From assembly GCA_016901755.1 (NCBI GenBank), contig JACJKV010000014.1:1-64000 (forward strand): a stretch of 64,000 nucleotides of DNA, in the 5' to 3' direction. The notes below the pieces were generated by a model, which was not told the DNA's origin, did no database searches, and saw only the letters and a program-made list of their open reading frames with translations. Every line of letters starts with the position of its first letter. The first letter of the stretch is position 1. The translations under genes were made by a program, and so were the position numbers. The DNA comes from Thomasclavelia spiroformis (GTDB taxonomy: Bacteria; Bacillota_I; Bacilli_A; Erysipelotrichales; Coprobacillaceae). Below are positions 54,169 to 63,935 of this stretch, piece after piece.

Positions 54169-57100
54169 CTATTTTTTAATTGATATTGATGGCAAGTTTT
54201 GTGGTACATCAATCAATACCGTATCACTTACCAGACGTTGCCCTTCATTACTTTGCGCATTATCAACGCGATAGAGTTCTACTCTTACTTTTGATGGCAT
54301 ATTCTTTGCATAGTCTGGTGAAATCCAGTAAATCCAGCTTCCTTGAGAGGTTTCACCTAATAATCCATTTTCTACATCAGGTGCCATGATAATAGATTCA
54401 GCATTGATGCTGCCTTCATCATCAAGTCCACCAACAATTTTTCCATTTTCATCATATAATACGACAACATTATATGCTGGATTTCCTTTATATTCTCCAG
54501 TAAAGACTACTGATCCAGCTGGTATTTTAGCTCCAGTGCTTTCTTCATAAATGAAGTCTTGAGCTAAGATACCAATACCAGGTGTTTCATCAACCGTTGT
54601 TAATTCGACGTTATCTCCTGATGGTCCTAAAATATCGAACTCTAAAACTGAAATATCCGTATTTTTCTGATTAACTGCCGTAATTTTAATATATCTTGCC
54701 TGATAAGTCTGATTCCATTGACCTTCACCTTCATCATCAGCAAAGTATACTGTTTCCTGATTCTGATTTAAAGCAAATGTTCCTTTTCTCACCGTTGTAT
54801 ATTCTTTATTGTCTAGACTGACTTCAATCTTGTAATCTTTGATTGGTGCTTCTTTAGCGTAATAACGTAAAGCACTGACATCAAGCGTCTTTTTCAGATC
54901 AATAATAATGACTGGATCCGTTTTAGCGCTACCCACATATTCCTGATCTTTCTGGTTATCTAAGACCATATCAATAGCGTGTTTAGTTGTTGTTTCACAT
55001 GGCATATCATCATCTGATTCATGAACTTCATCTAAATCAGATGTCATATTTGTTGAAACTGTCATTTGACTCTTATCCTGGCTGCCATCACTGTATACCT
55101 TGAAAGTATCACTTTGATAAGCCTGGGCACGATCTGTTTTTAAATCGATAGCATAGACTTCATAACTGATCGCACGGCTGCCAAGGTTAACGGCATCAGT
55201 AAATGTATTGGCTGTTGTAAAGCCAACAACTTCTTTCTGTTTTTGTCCCTGACTTGTTGTAACACGAACAATTTCATATCCTAAAATATCTTGATTATAA
55301 GTATCATCAGCTTTGATCGTTAAAGTTACATTAGAATGATCAACTTCAATATCAACATTACTGATGACCTTTTGATCTAGCAGTGATACTGCCTGATTTT
55401 CAATAACTGCTGACTGTGCATCATCATTGATATAATAAATGGCACGACTTTCTTTTTCAAACTGTTCCATGAAAGCCTGAGTTTCTGCTGTTGGAACATA
55501 TCCCCAACGAGTAAAGAATTCTGTCAGATCTTTATTTGCGGCTGCACAAACCAGTTTCATCAGATTCTGATCTTTATCAGCACCTAATGTTAAAGCAATT
55601 TCTCCATTGAATGATGATGGATTTCTAGCTAAACTGTCGACTCTGGCAAATAACAGCTGATTAGTCATTTCCTGATAGTTAGCATATGTTTTTTGGGCAT
55701 AACCATTGTCATAAGCTAAATGCAGCTGCCAGTACATCGCTAATGATGTAAAGACATCATCAGCGTAACCAATTGCATGTGATGTTACTTTATCGTAAAC
55801 ATCTTCATAGTCAAAGCGAACACCACTGTTTGTTCCATTGGCACTAGCCAATAGTGAGAAGTAGTTGTTTGTAACTTCCGCAACAGTATATTCACTTTGA
55901 TTTAACTGGTGACCAATTTCGTGAGCAATTCCCCATCCAAAATATTCACCACTAGTTATTTTACCTGATTCATCTATTGTTACTTTTTCATTTAACATTA
56001 ACGTTTTCGTCTGATCCCATTCAATACCGATATGATTTCCTGCAGCGTACATAAACGCTCCTGAGAACATTTTCATATAACGGATATTTAAATGCTGAGA
56101 AGGCAGACGATTCAGTTTTTTCACTTCTTCACTTGTACCTTCAGCAAAATCATTAGTTAAACCTTTATGCTGATAGAAGATTTTAAGCATGCTTTCCATC
56201 GCTTCAATCGTATTTAACAGATGCGTTTCTGGGTCACTACCTAGCCCTGCTAATACCTGTGAAGCTGGAAGTGAGAACATCATTCCATCAAATAAGATAT
56301 CTGTTGTGTTATAAACACAGGTTTTTTCATCATAACTGTCTAATGTGAAGAACAGGAATTTTTTTGGATGATCTACATCATGTTCTTCTTCTAAAGTTTT
56401 GACATAAGCTTTTAATTCACTGATATAAGAACTGATCAGTTCCTGACGTTTCGAAGTGTCAGTTATACCATGTAAATTCAAGACTGGTATTTTATGTCCC
56501 CCACTGACTCTTAAAGCATAGTCATCAGCTTTATTGCTGCCAGTATACTGTACATATAAGGCTCCACCTTTTTCAACATTGCTTGAAGTTAATTCTGGAA
56601 TCGTAATTTCATTACGTCCTACTTTTAAAGTGGCGACTTCTTTACTTAACTGACTTGATTCTGCATGCTGCTGTGTCGCAATCAGTTTTAATGGTGTTGT
56701 ATTACCACTTTTAGCACCATCTTTTCCAACATAAACAATCAGTTTATCTCCTGCTTTGGCGCTGATTCCCAGTGGCTGCCAGGCATTCAGTCCACCTGTT
56801 TTTAACTGTGAATCATAAGCTGCACTCATATCACTGAAGACATGATAAACATCATTTAAAGCTGTCTGATCATTAAATAAAACTTTAGCTTCATCTAATT
56901 CTTGCTGTAAAGTTTCACGATCTGGGTGATAATCCCCATTGATTTTTGTATCTAATCTTTGCTGCAGTTTTTCAAAATCTGCTTCTTTGATATCTTTTCT
57001 AATAGCCAGGTGTAAATTATCAGTGTATAAATTCTGAATATCAGCTTCTAAAGAATCGTATTCATAAACTTTGACTTCTGATACCTGAATACTAGGACTT

Positions 57101-59289
57101 GTTGTTGAATAACGTGCCAGTCCGATCGTAAAAGACGATACCGTAATTGGCTGTTTAAGTTTGATACGATAATGAACTCTGCCATTAGCGTCTTTTTCTT
57201 TCGTGAAATTCCATGAAAAAGTCATAGTCTGCAGTTTTTCATTTTCATCCATATAATAGATTTTCATATATGGGAAGGAATCCTGATCCTGATATTCTGC
57301 TAAACGAATTTCTCCAATTGTATACTTCTGATCAAAAGTCACACTTATTCCATGTGTTGACCATTGATTATAACCACCTGTATCCCAGGTTTTTGTCTGC
57401 CAGTATGATGTATAATCATCATCAAATAAACCTAAGGCTGAAGCAGATCCCGTATCTAATGAACTGTTGATCATTTCTCCGGTACCAATTGATGCACTGA
57501 CAATATGATCTGTCAGTTCACCAGCTCCATTTGATGTATTCAGCAGGTTATACTGTGGCATGATAACCGGTTTAAATGAAGTTGTACTTGCTGAAGCTTC
57601 TAATGATTTTGGCCCTTCTCCATGATCATTGGATGCTGTTACATAAACATAATATTTTGTTTTATCTTCCAGCTCATATAATACATATTCTGTAGCTGTA
57701 ATATGAGATACCTTAGTGTAAGTCGTCTCACCATCTTTACGATAATATAAAGTATATTCATCAGCACTGTCATCTTTCGGTGCCTGCCAGGTAACTGTTA
57801 TTTGACGATAGTCACCTTTTACTGATACTTTATCCGGTGCATCTGGCACACTGTCATAACGTGGTGTCGCTGTGACAGCTGACGAGAACTGACTCTTCCA
57901 GTCACCATTGATGGCTCTGACACGTAATGTATAGGTCTGTTTATTTTTTAAAGAATCATTTCCAAACTGACTGATCGTGATTTGCGTATCTGTAGTTTGA
58001 ATGTAATGTGTGATTCCGTTAAGGGCAATTGATACTTCATAGCCAGTAACATTGGTTTCTTTGTTCCAAGATAAAGTAATTTCTTTATTTCTTGTCTGTA
58101 CTGACTGAATTGTAGGAATGTTCAGTTCAGGTTCAGGAATTCTGTTTTCCATATCATTTACAAATTCTACTTTGGAAATTTCAAGTAATGAAGCATTAGC
58201 TGAAGTCGTGGCAGTAACTTTAAACGTTACTTTTTTAACAGCTACCTTTCCACCTAAATCAATAGTCATCGATCCATCACTATTAACTTTAGCATAAGCT
58301 CCACTTAATGTACTTCTTGCCAGCCCACTTACAAAAGGAACTTCCATCGTTTGAATATATCCATCTTCATCAATATATTCTACGTTGATCGTCGTTTCAC
58401 TGATCGTATTATCGATTGGCATCGCAATAACAATTCCTTCAACTTCTAAAGGTTCTGTGGCCGTTGCCAGATTTAAACTGAACTCAACTGGATTGTCTGT
58501 AGAAATTACACCATTAGCAGTACTAACCTGGATCGAATGTCCTGATTCCAGATTATCAATATTTCCACTAACGGTTGTATTTTCTCCCTTTTCAATAGTA
58601 ATAATATCATTAGAGATATTTGTTTCTACTTTTGAATCAATCTGAGTTTCATCAATTTTAGATGCAACATACTGTAAATCAATCAGATCAACACGCCCAT
58701 CATGATTTAAATCGTACTGAGCATTTTTAGAGAAAGACTGTATCTGATCAATGATCGCATTTGCATCCTGTAAATCAATCTGCTGATCATCATTAACGTC
58801 ACCATATATCATCGTTCCATAACCATCTGCCGCTGCTAAGGCAGTCATGACATAGATTTTTGATACATAGTTAGTAACCTGTATGGTCTGTTTATATGTT
58901 ACAAAATGATCAGACTGAATCTGGATGCTGTATTCTCCTGCTTCCAGTTCATCAAAGATCACAGTACCGCAGTCTTGACCATTAGTCAAACCATTTAAAG
59001 AAAGCGTTTTTGTTTCTTTGTCATTAATACTGATTTTAAAATCCTGTGTATTTTCAGTATTTAAATTATGAAGTAACGTTACTTCAATTTTTCCTTTAAC
59101 ATCAATTTTTTCAGATTCAGCTACTTTCATTTCGCTGTCATCGATAGTGTCTACCGGTAATTCTGATGCCAGTTCACTGATGTCACTTTCATATGAATTA
59201 TTTTCCGCATAGGCATACGTTATACCACAGCTGAAAAATAACATTATAGCCAGTAAACCACAAATTAATTTGGCAACTCTTTTTTTCAT
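54169..59289 (-). CDS. Secreted M60-family (mucin-type) metallopeptidase with dockerin
   Basis: The 1706-residue protein has a signal peptide (about 1-28) and a dockerin-like pair of calcium loops (about 161-212: GDVNDDQQIDLQDANA and DLNHDGRVDLIDL). Two fibronectin III domains (about 385-475, 480-573) and a discoidin/CBM32-like domain (about 575-750) follow. The M60 region has the zinc motif HEIGH at 1123-1127 with a downstream Glu (1133 or 1137). C-terminal fibronectin-like and second discoidin-like (about 1433-1563) modules end the protein. M60 enzymes cleave O-glycosylated mucins, so host mucin is a likely target. It is followed by a cohesin-like protein gene. Confidence 0.85.
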   Translation of the reverse strand: MKKRVAKLICGLLAIMLFFSCGITYAYAENNSYESDISELASELPVDTIDDSEMKVAESEKIDVKGKIEVTLLHNLNTENTQDFKISINDKETKTLSLNGLTNGQDCGTVIFDELEAGEYSIQIQSDHFVTYKQTIQVTNYVSKIYVMTALAAADGYGTMIYGDVNDDQQIDLQDANAIIDQIQSFSKNAQYDLNHDGRVDLIDLQYVASKIDETQIDSKVETNISNDIITIEKGENTTVSGNIDNLESGHSIQVSTANGVISTDNPVEFSLNLATATEPLEVEGIVIAMPIDNTISETTINVEYIDEDGYIQTMEVPFVSGLARSTLSGAYAKVNSDGSMTIDLGGKVAVKKVTFKVTATTSANASLLEISKVEFVNDMENRIPEPELNIPTIQSVQTRNKEITLSWNKETNVTGYEVSIALNGITHYIQTTDTQITISQFGNDSLKNKQTYTLRVRAINGDWKSQFSSAVTATPRYDSVPDAPDKVSVKGDYRQITVTWQAPKDDSADEYTLYYRKDGETTYTKVSHITATEYVLYELEDKTKYYVYVTASNDHGEGPKSLEASASTTSFKPVIMPQYNLLNTSNGAGELTDHIVSASIGTGEMINSSLDTGSASALGLFDDDYTSYWQTKTWDTGGYNQWSTHGISVTFDQKYTIGEIRLAEYQDQDSFPYMKIYYMDENEKLQTMTFSWNFTKEKDANGRVHYRIKLKQPITVSSFTIGLARYSTTSPSIQVSEVKVYEYDSLEADIQNLYTDNLHLAIRKDIKEADFEKLQQRLDTKINGDYHPDRETLQQELDEAKVLFNDQTALNDVYHVFSDMSAAYDSQLKTGGLNAWQPLGISAKAGDKLIVYVGKDGAKSGNTTPLKLIATQQHAESSQLSKEVATLKVGRNEITIPELTSSNVEKGGALYVQYTGSNKADDYALRVSGGHKIPVLNLHGITDTSKRQELISSYISELKAYVKTLEEEHDVDHPKKFLFFTLDSYDEKTCVYNTTDILFDGMMFSLPASQVLAGLGSDPETHLLNTIEAMESMLKIFYQHKGLTNDFAEGTSEEVKKLNRLPSQHLNIRYMKMFSGAFMYAAGNHIGIEWDQTKTLMLNEKVTIDESGKITSGEYFGWGIAHEIGHQLNQSEYTVAEVTNNYFSLLASANGTNSGVRFDYEDVYDKVTSHAIGYADDVFTSLAMYWQLHLAYDNGYAQKTYANYQEMTNQLLFARVDSLARNPSSFNGEIALTLGADKDQNLMKLVCAAANKDLTEFFTRWGYVPTAETQAFMEQFEKESRAIYYINDDAQSAVIENQAVSLLDQKVISNVDIEVDHSNVTLTIKADDTYNQDILGYEIVRVTTSQGQKQKEVVGFTTANTFTDAVNLGSRAISYEVYAIDLKTDRAQAYQSDTFKVYSDGSQDKSQMTVSTNMTSDLDEVHESDDDMPCETTTKHAIDMVLDNQKDQEYVGSAKTDPVIIIDLKKTLDVSALRYYAKEAPIKDYKIEVSLDNKEYTTVRKGTFALNQNQETVYFADDEGEGQWNQTYQARYIKITAVNQKNTDISVLEFDILGPSGDNVELTTVDETPGIGILAQDFIYEESTGAKIPAGSVVFTGEYKGNPAYNVVVLYDENGKIVGGLDDEGSINAESIIMAPDVENGLLGETSQGSWIYWISPDYAKNMPSKVRVELYRVDNAQSNEGQRLVSDTVLIDVPQNLPSISIKK

Positions 59290-59410
59290 TTGAAACTCCT
59301 TTCTATTTACACCTAAATCTTACTTTTCTATAAACAGCTATAGATTTTCTTTTTCATACACGAGTCATCATAACAAATGGCATATTATTAAACAAATACT
59401 TATATGAATA

Positions 59411-59433
59411 TAAAAGGTATAACCTCTTGGTTA
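59411..59433 (-). terminator. Terminator of the LysR gene
   Basis: GGTATAACC-TCTT-GGTTATACC is a perfect stem ending in a T-run on the minus strand, at the stop of the gene at 59431. Confidence 0.8.
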
Positions 59434-60357
59434 TACCCTGTTTAAGCCATAGCTTTCTTTAAAAAGACGTAAAAATTTTTCTGATTCAGCTGTAAAAGCA
59501 GTATTCTCTTTTTTTATGATTCCTAAATAAATTTTGTGTCTGGTTGATAAAAAACGTACACTTTTGATTCCCATATTCTCTAATTCAGAAATCTGCCATT
59601 TATTACCAATCATGAAAGCACCATTATTTTTTACAATACTTAAATATAAATGATAATGATTGACGACAATTGTTTTAGAAAACCTGACTTTACTGTTTTC
59701 CTGTTTGAATTTTTCATTGCTTAAAGCCGTAAAATCATCATTTTTAAATCTGACGATAGGATACTGTTTTAAACTGTCGATACTGATTTTTTCCTGATGT
59801 GCCAGAGGATGATCACGGTGTAAATGAAAGTACGGATAACCTTCATCCAGTTCAATATATTCTAAGCCTTTACGACTGGCAATATTCATCAGTAAAGATT
59901 TCTGATATTCATCAACCACAATAACAGCAAACTCAGAAATATCATTTTCTACATGATCAATACAGCCACTGATCGTTGTTTCATAAAAATCAACGTCATT
60001 TCTAGATACATGACTGACCTGCAGGTAATTTAATAGCAGATGATCTTTTAAAATCAGATTCCCTACTGAAAAAGATAACTGTGTATCTTTTTCTTCAATT
60101 AAGCTTTCACTTCCTAGCTGATCCAGCAGCTCCATCTGCTGAATAATAGACTGTGCCAGTAAATATACTTTATGACCATCATCACTTAACTTTAAACCAT
60201 TAACAGTTCTAATAAATATCTGTTTATTAAACTGCTTTTCAAAATCAGCAACCACTTTACTTAAATATGGTTGTGAAACAAACAGTTTCTTTGCTGCATT
60301 GGTTATTGAACCGCTATCCGCTATTTCTACAATATATTTTAATTTTGTCAGATTCAT
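59431..60357 (-). CDS. LysR family transcriptional regulator
   Basis: The 308-residue protein has the N-terminal winged helix (LKYIVEIADSGSITNAAKKLFVSQPYLSKVVADFEKQ) and a LysR effector-binding domain. The second of two ATG codons fits the AAGGAG site. It lies 141 bases upstream of the M60 peptidase gene, on the same strand but with its own terminator, so it may regulate the peptidase and the surface protein. Ligand unknown. Confidence 0.88.
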   Translation of the reverse strand: MNLTKLKYIVEIADSGSITNAAKKLFVSQPYLSKVVADFEKQFNKQIFIRTVNGLKLSDDGHKVYLLAQSIIQQMELLDQLGSESLIEEKDTQLSFSVGNLILKDHLLLNYLQVSHVSRNDVDFYETTISGCIDHVENDISEFAVIVVDEYQKSLLMNIASRKGLEYIELDEGYPYFHLHRDHPLAHQEKISIDSLKQYPIVRFKNDDFTALSNEKFKQENSKVRFSKTIVVNHYHLYLSIVKNNGAFMIGNKWQISELENMGIKSVRFLSTRHKIYLGIIKKENTAFTAESEKFLRLFKESYGLNRV

Positions 60358-60439
60358 CATGATTCTCCTTTATCACATCTATTTTAAACCTAAAATACTG
60401 AAAATCAAATAAAGAAATATGAATCATTTCCTGTAAATA

Positions 60440-60482
60440 TAAAAAAAGATATTTGTAGCTGATAATTTATCAAAAACAAATA
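60440..60482 (-). terminator. Terminator of the ADP-ribosylglycohydrolase gene
   Basis: Arms GATATTTGT / ACAAATATC with a 19-base loop and seven Ts on the minus strand, just past the stop at 60498. Confidence 0.65.
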
Positions 60483-60497
60483 TCACTTTAAACTTTG

Positions 60498-61319
60498 TTA
60501 CCTGTTCATATTGATTGGTTTCAAAGCCACAAATTTTTCAAAGCTTTTCAAAACATTTAGCAGTGGTGATGGCAGACGCTGATAACATTCTGCTTTTAAA
60601 TGATCATCAATTCCATAAAATCCCTCAGCAATGCTGCCGGCAATCGCTGTTAATGTATCACAGTCTCCACCCAAAGATACGGCTAAACGTATGACATCCT
60701 CAAAATTGTCTCCTTCCAGAAATGCTGTAACTGCTTCTGGTACAGTTTCCATACAGGATTCTACATGATGATAATGTTTCCTGATTTCATCACAGGTTCG
60801 ACTTAGATCATAACCAAATTCATCTTCAATATACGCTTTGATCTGTGCCTTACTGCAACCGGTTCTAGCCAGGAAAATGGCACTGGCTGTGGCCTGAGCT
60901 CCTTTGATTCCTTCAGGATGGTTATGGGTGACAATTGCTGAAAGCATAGCTGCATGCCTGACTGATTCAAGATCATCATACAGCCAGGCAACAGATGATA
61001 CGCGCATGGCAGAGCCATTGCCAAAACTATGATAAGCCTGACACTTGGGATCATGGAGCCATTGACAAAACATTCCCCCATAACCGGCATGAGGATATAG
61101 CTTGGCAATTTTACGCATTGATTGAGCAACACTTTGTATGATTTCATCATCACTGGCATCGATACCAGCATCAAGAAACGCCTGGCCAACTGCTAACGTC
61201 ATAACAGTATCATCTGTATAAGTCGATTCTTTGGAAAACAAAGGAAATTGTTTGCTTTTGTTTCCGCGATCAAATTCATAAGGACTGCCAATGATATCTC
61301 CTAAAATAGCTCCTATCAT
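60498..61319 (-). CDS. ADP-ribosylglycohydrolase family protein
   Basis: It removes ADP-ribose from proteins, nucleic acids or small molecules. The 273-residue protein has the family start GAILGDIIGSPYE, the metal-binding TDDTVMTLA and the late GGDCDTLTAIAGSIAEGFYG motif with Asp pairs for two magnesium ions, so it looks catalytically complete. It overlaps the VWA gene by 4 bases (ATGA) and is near a macrodomain gene, which together suggests a unit for handling ADP-ribosylated molecules. Confidence 0.9.
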   Translation of the reverse strand: MIGAILGDIIGSPYEFDRGNKSKQFPLFSKESTYTDDTVMTLAVGQAFLDAGIDASDDEIIQSVAQSMRKIAKLYPHAGYGGMFCQWLHDPKCQAYHSFGNGSAMRVSSVAWLYDDLESVRHAAMLSAIVTHNHPEGIKGAQATASAIFLARTGCSKAQIKAYIEDEFGYDLSRTCDEIRKHYHHVESCMETVPEAVTAFLEGDNFEDVIRLAVSLGGDCDTLTAIAGSIAEGFYGIDDHLKAECYQRLPSPLLNVLKSFEKFVALKPINMNR

Positions 61320-61957
61320 CTTTTTCCACCTCGATTTCTATAATCTTCATCAATTCTTGCTTTCCAGTTTTCTGACAATGTCGCTGTTTTTCTAACGCTG
61401 GTAATAGCTTCGCTGATGACTTCATAATTTAAAGCTGTGCCTTCAGCATCACAGTGATAGTTCACTGCCATAGGTGCATCAATCCCGAATTTTTTTGCCT
61501 CTTTAACAGCATCAATATGCGCTCCCAGAAAAATAAACTGCCAGTCATATCGTTTCTTCTGTCGTTCGATCATATGACGTACCTGATCATATGTATAATA
61601 ACGGCTGGCATTTTCCATACCATCTGTCGTAATGATAAAAAGCGTTCTATCTGATACATCTTTGCGACGAGCATGTTTATGTACATGATCAATATAATGA
61701 ATAGCTTTACCTATAGCATCTAAAAGTGCGGTACTTCCTCGCACATAATAATCCTGGTCGGTAAGGTTCTTTATTTTCTTTATGTTAACACGATCATGAA
61801 TCACTGCTGTTTCATGATCAAACAGTACTGTCGATACAACAGCTTCTCCTGCTTCTTTGCGCTGTTTTTCAAGCATTGAATTAAAACCGCCTATCGTGTC
61901 CATTTCCAGTCCTGACATGGAACCACTACGATCTAAAATAAATACAAGTTCTGTCAT
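61316..61957 (-). CDS. VWA domain protein with intact MIDAS
   Basis: The 213-residue protein is a single von Willebrand factor A domain with the metal-ion adhesion site: FILDRSGSMSG (DxSxS, residues 8-14), Thr in the GSTALLDAIG segment and the Asp in ITTDGMENA. It has no signal peptide or membrane segment, so it is cytosolic. Intracellular VWA proteins usually act as metal-dependent protein-interaction partners. It overlaps the ADP-ribosylglycohydrolase gene and has its own TATAAT box upstream. Confidence 0.88.
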   Translation of the reverse strand: MTELVFILDRSGSMSGLEMDTIGGFNSMLEKQRKEAGEAVVSTVLFDHETAVIHDRVNIKKIKNLTDQDYYVRGSTALLDAIGKAIHYIDHVHKHARRKDVSDRTLFIITTDGMENASRYYTYDQVRHMIERQKKRYDWQFIFLGAHIDAVKEAKKFGIDAPMAVNYHCDAEGTALNYEVISEAITSVRKTATLSENWKARIDEDYRNRGGKR

Positions 61958-62009
61958 TTTAACTCCTCCTTCTGTTTTATTGTGATTTCATTATAGAAAA
62001 ACCAGGAGT

Positions 62010-62042
62010 TAAAATGGTCGCTTGGCATGCGACATTTTTTAA
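62010..62042 (-). terminator. Hairpin after the macrodomain gene
   Basis: Arms tgtcgc / gcgacca around the stop codon, followed by a T-run on the minus strand, form a moderate terminator between the macrodomain gene and the VWA gene. Confidence 0.5.
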
Positions 62043-63091
62043 GCACCAATCAAAGGCTGATCAAAGGCAAAGAGCACTTCATTCAATTCAAAGACATTAT
62101 AATTTCTGCTGATCAGGAAATATTCAACGATAACATCAAATTTGCTGCTATGTGATAACGCAAAGCCAGCACGACCAATCAAATCTTTGGTTGTATCGAG
62201 ATCTAATTCTAAAGCCAAAGCAAAGGCTAAAGCTGTTGTTTTAGATGGTCGATAATTAATATTATTTTTAATCTTAGAAAACAGTTTGCGATCAATATTG
62301 GCTTTTTTATAGATTTCTGCATCTTTTTTACCACTAAGATCAATAAGCTTTATCAGCATTTGTGAAAAACTGTCATCCAGATGATCTAACATTTCATCTA
62401 AATCAAAGCTATTGATCTCAGCTTTAATTTCAGCTGTATTTTCTTCATTTAACGATGCACATATATCAATATTTTCCTGGTTCTGATAATAATGTCTAAA
62501 CCTTCTAGCATCCAGGTAAATACGATCTATATGATCACTATCATATTCATCAAGTGTTTTACTATAAACATAGTTTTCATCAATATAACTGTTTACCGAA
62601 TTAAACAGTTTTTCAGAAAGGACAAATGATTCATTTTCAAAAACCACCAGATAAACCTGCATATCATTTTCTAAAAGAAAAGTACTGATTTCCTGGATTG
62701 CAATCTGTAACGCCAATGACTTTAAAAAGCCATAATTACCAGTAGATATTAACGGAAAAGCAATAGATTGACATTGATATGCTTTCGCTAAATTCAACGA
62801 TTTTCGATAACATGATGCTAGAATTTCACTTTCTCCATGATTGCCACCTTCCCATAATGGTCCAGCAGTATGAATAACATATTTAGCATCTAAATCAAAA
62901 CCTGGTGTGATGACAGCATCCCCAAAATCAATATTTCCTATTTTCTGACGTGCACTTAACAGTTTTTTCCCCGCTTTTTGATGGATGGCGCGATCCACCC
63001 CTGAGCCTATCACAGGACGTGGATTAGCCGTATTAACAATAACATCAACCTGCATATTGACAATATCATTACGTACTATTTCAAAAGGCAT
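62039..63091 (-). CDS. Macrodomain protein with C-terminal helix-turn-helix-like region
   Basis: The 350-residue protein has an N-terminal macrodomain (about 1-165) with the ADP-ribose-binding VDVIVNTANP, GSGVDRAIHQKAG and LISTGNYGFLK segments. An acidic, helical linker follows. The C-terminal region (about 240-345: LIDLSGKKDAEIYKKANIDRKLFSKIKNN and TTALAFALALELDLDTTKDLIGRAG) has the look of a Xre-type helix-turn-helix. It could be an ADP-ribose-responsive regulator or a hydrolase with a binding domain. It sits 80 bases upstream of the VWA-glycohydrolase pair. Confidence 0.82.
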   Translation of the reverse strand: MPFEIVRNDIVNMQVDVIVNTANPRPVIGSGVDRAIHQKAGKKLLSARQKIGNIDFGDAVITPGFDLDAKYVIHTAGPLWEGGNHGESEILASCYRKSLNLAKAYQCQSIAFPLISTGNYGFLKSLALQIAIQEISTFLLENDMQVYLVVFENESFVLSEKLFNSVNSYIDENYVYSKTLDEYDSDHIDRIYLDARRFRHYYQNQENIDICASLNEENTAEIKAEINSFDLDEMLDHLDDSFSQMLIKLIDLSGKKDAEIYKKANIDRKLFSKIKNNINYRPSKTTALAFALALELDLDTTKDLIGRAGFALSHSSKFDVIVEYFLISRNYNVFELNEVLFAFDQPLIGA

Positions 63092-63159
63092 ACTTTACCT
63101 CCTTTATTTAATCATTAGATTATAAGCATGTTTGTTAGATACATTATAAACCATTTACT

Positions 63160-63190
63160 AAAAAAGATTGCGTTTATGCAATCATTTTTA
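63160..63190 (-). terminator. Terminator hairpin upstream of the macrodomain gene
   Basis: GATTGC-GTTTAT-GCAATC with Ts on both sides; in the minus direction it would end transcription from the fragment at 63297. The rest of 63092-63296 shows no gene. Confidence 0.6.
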
Positions 63191-63296
63191 TCTGATTTCA
63201 ATTATATCTTTTTACTTTTCTTTTAATCTGTATTTGATTTTTTAAGATAATATCCTCCTGTTTTTTTCGATCCTTTAAACTCTATCACTAATTCCA

Positions 63297-63608
63297 TTAT
63301 TTTTTTCTTTTAGCCACTATATTTTCATTGATACCTGGAAAATCATGAATCAGCCTTTTTACAATTTCTTTCTTTTGGATCTCTGGATTATTTTGCACTA
63401 AATCATATATCCTCAAATCTTTTAAATCAACTAATTTAATAGTATCATTTATTTCGCCATAACTATTATCCTGTTTAAAGGCATCATAATTTATATTTGG
63501 TAGAGTTATTTTAAATAATGATAAAGATGTATAAACATCGGGTTTTAGACCAAACCTTTTATAAGCATTGAATACTTTTGTTAATTTGCAGAGAAGATAA
63601 TTTTGCAT
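63297..63608 (-). pseudogene. Probable fragment of an AlbA_2/ATP-binding type protein
   Basis: The 103-residue ORF begins MQNYLLCKLTKVFNAYKRFGLKPDVYTSLSLFKITLPN, which resembles the end of the DNA-binding/ATP-binding (Schlafen AlbA_2) proteins, where FGL-P-F-ITLPN segments occur before a C-terminal winged helix. The rest (VQNNPEIQKKEIVKRLIHDFPGINENIVAKRKK) looks like that helix-turn-helix. No N-terminal domain is found upstream on this strand before the IS21-type end, so it is likely a remnant. Assignment is weak. No gene was seen in 63609-63810. Confidence 0.4.
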
Positions 63609-63810
63609 CTACTTGTATATTGTAAAATGAAGTTTTATTTATCAAACACATCTCTTACAACATTATAAAGTTCAAAGTATTCTAATATCATTTCATTTTA
63701 GGTAAATATACTGCTTTTTTAATAGAAAATATTATGATCTAATCGCCGATATACAATCATTTTAGTGTAATACTGCTATTAAGTGAATATTTCACCTATC
63801 TGCTCGCACT

Positions 63811-63885
63811 GTGTTAATCAAATGACGACAGTACCTCAATAAAACTGACGACAACGTATTAAGCAAAATGACGACACCATTTTTT
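63811..63885. repeat. Terminal repeats of a second IS21-family element
   Basis: Three copies of TGACGACA at about 63823, 63846 and 63870 are spaced 23-24 bases apart. This repeated subterminal pattern, next to an IstB end, is typical of IS21 ends. The outer tip is probably near 63811. Confidence 0.65.
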
Positions 63886-63889
63886 CAAA

Positions 63890-63932
63890 AGGAAGAGTGT
63901 ATTATATTATCATTTACTCTTCCTTCTTTTCT
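63890..63932 (-). terminator. Hairpin between istB end and IS terminus
   Basis: Arms aaggaagagt / actcttcctt (about 63889-63898 and 63914-63923) with a 15-base AT loop, T-rich on both sides. Confidence 0.6.
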
Positions 63933-63935
63933 TAT

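Noticed and set aside
63820-63880. TGACGACA triplet as CRISPR or tandem repeat
   Set aside because: Only three short units beside an istB end; better explained as IS21 subterminal repeats.
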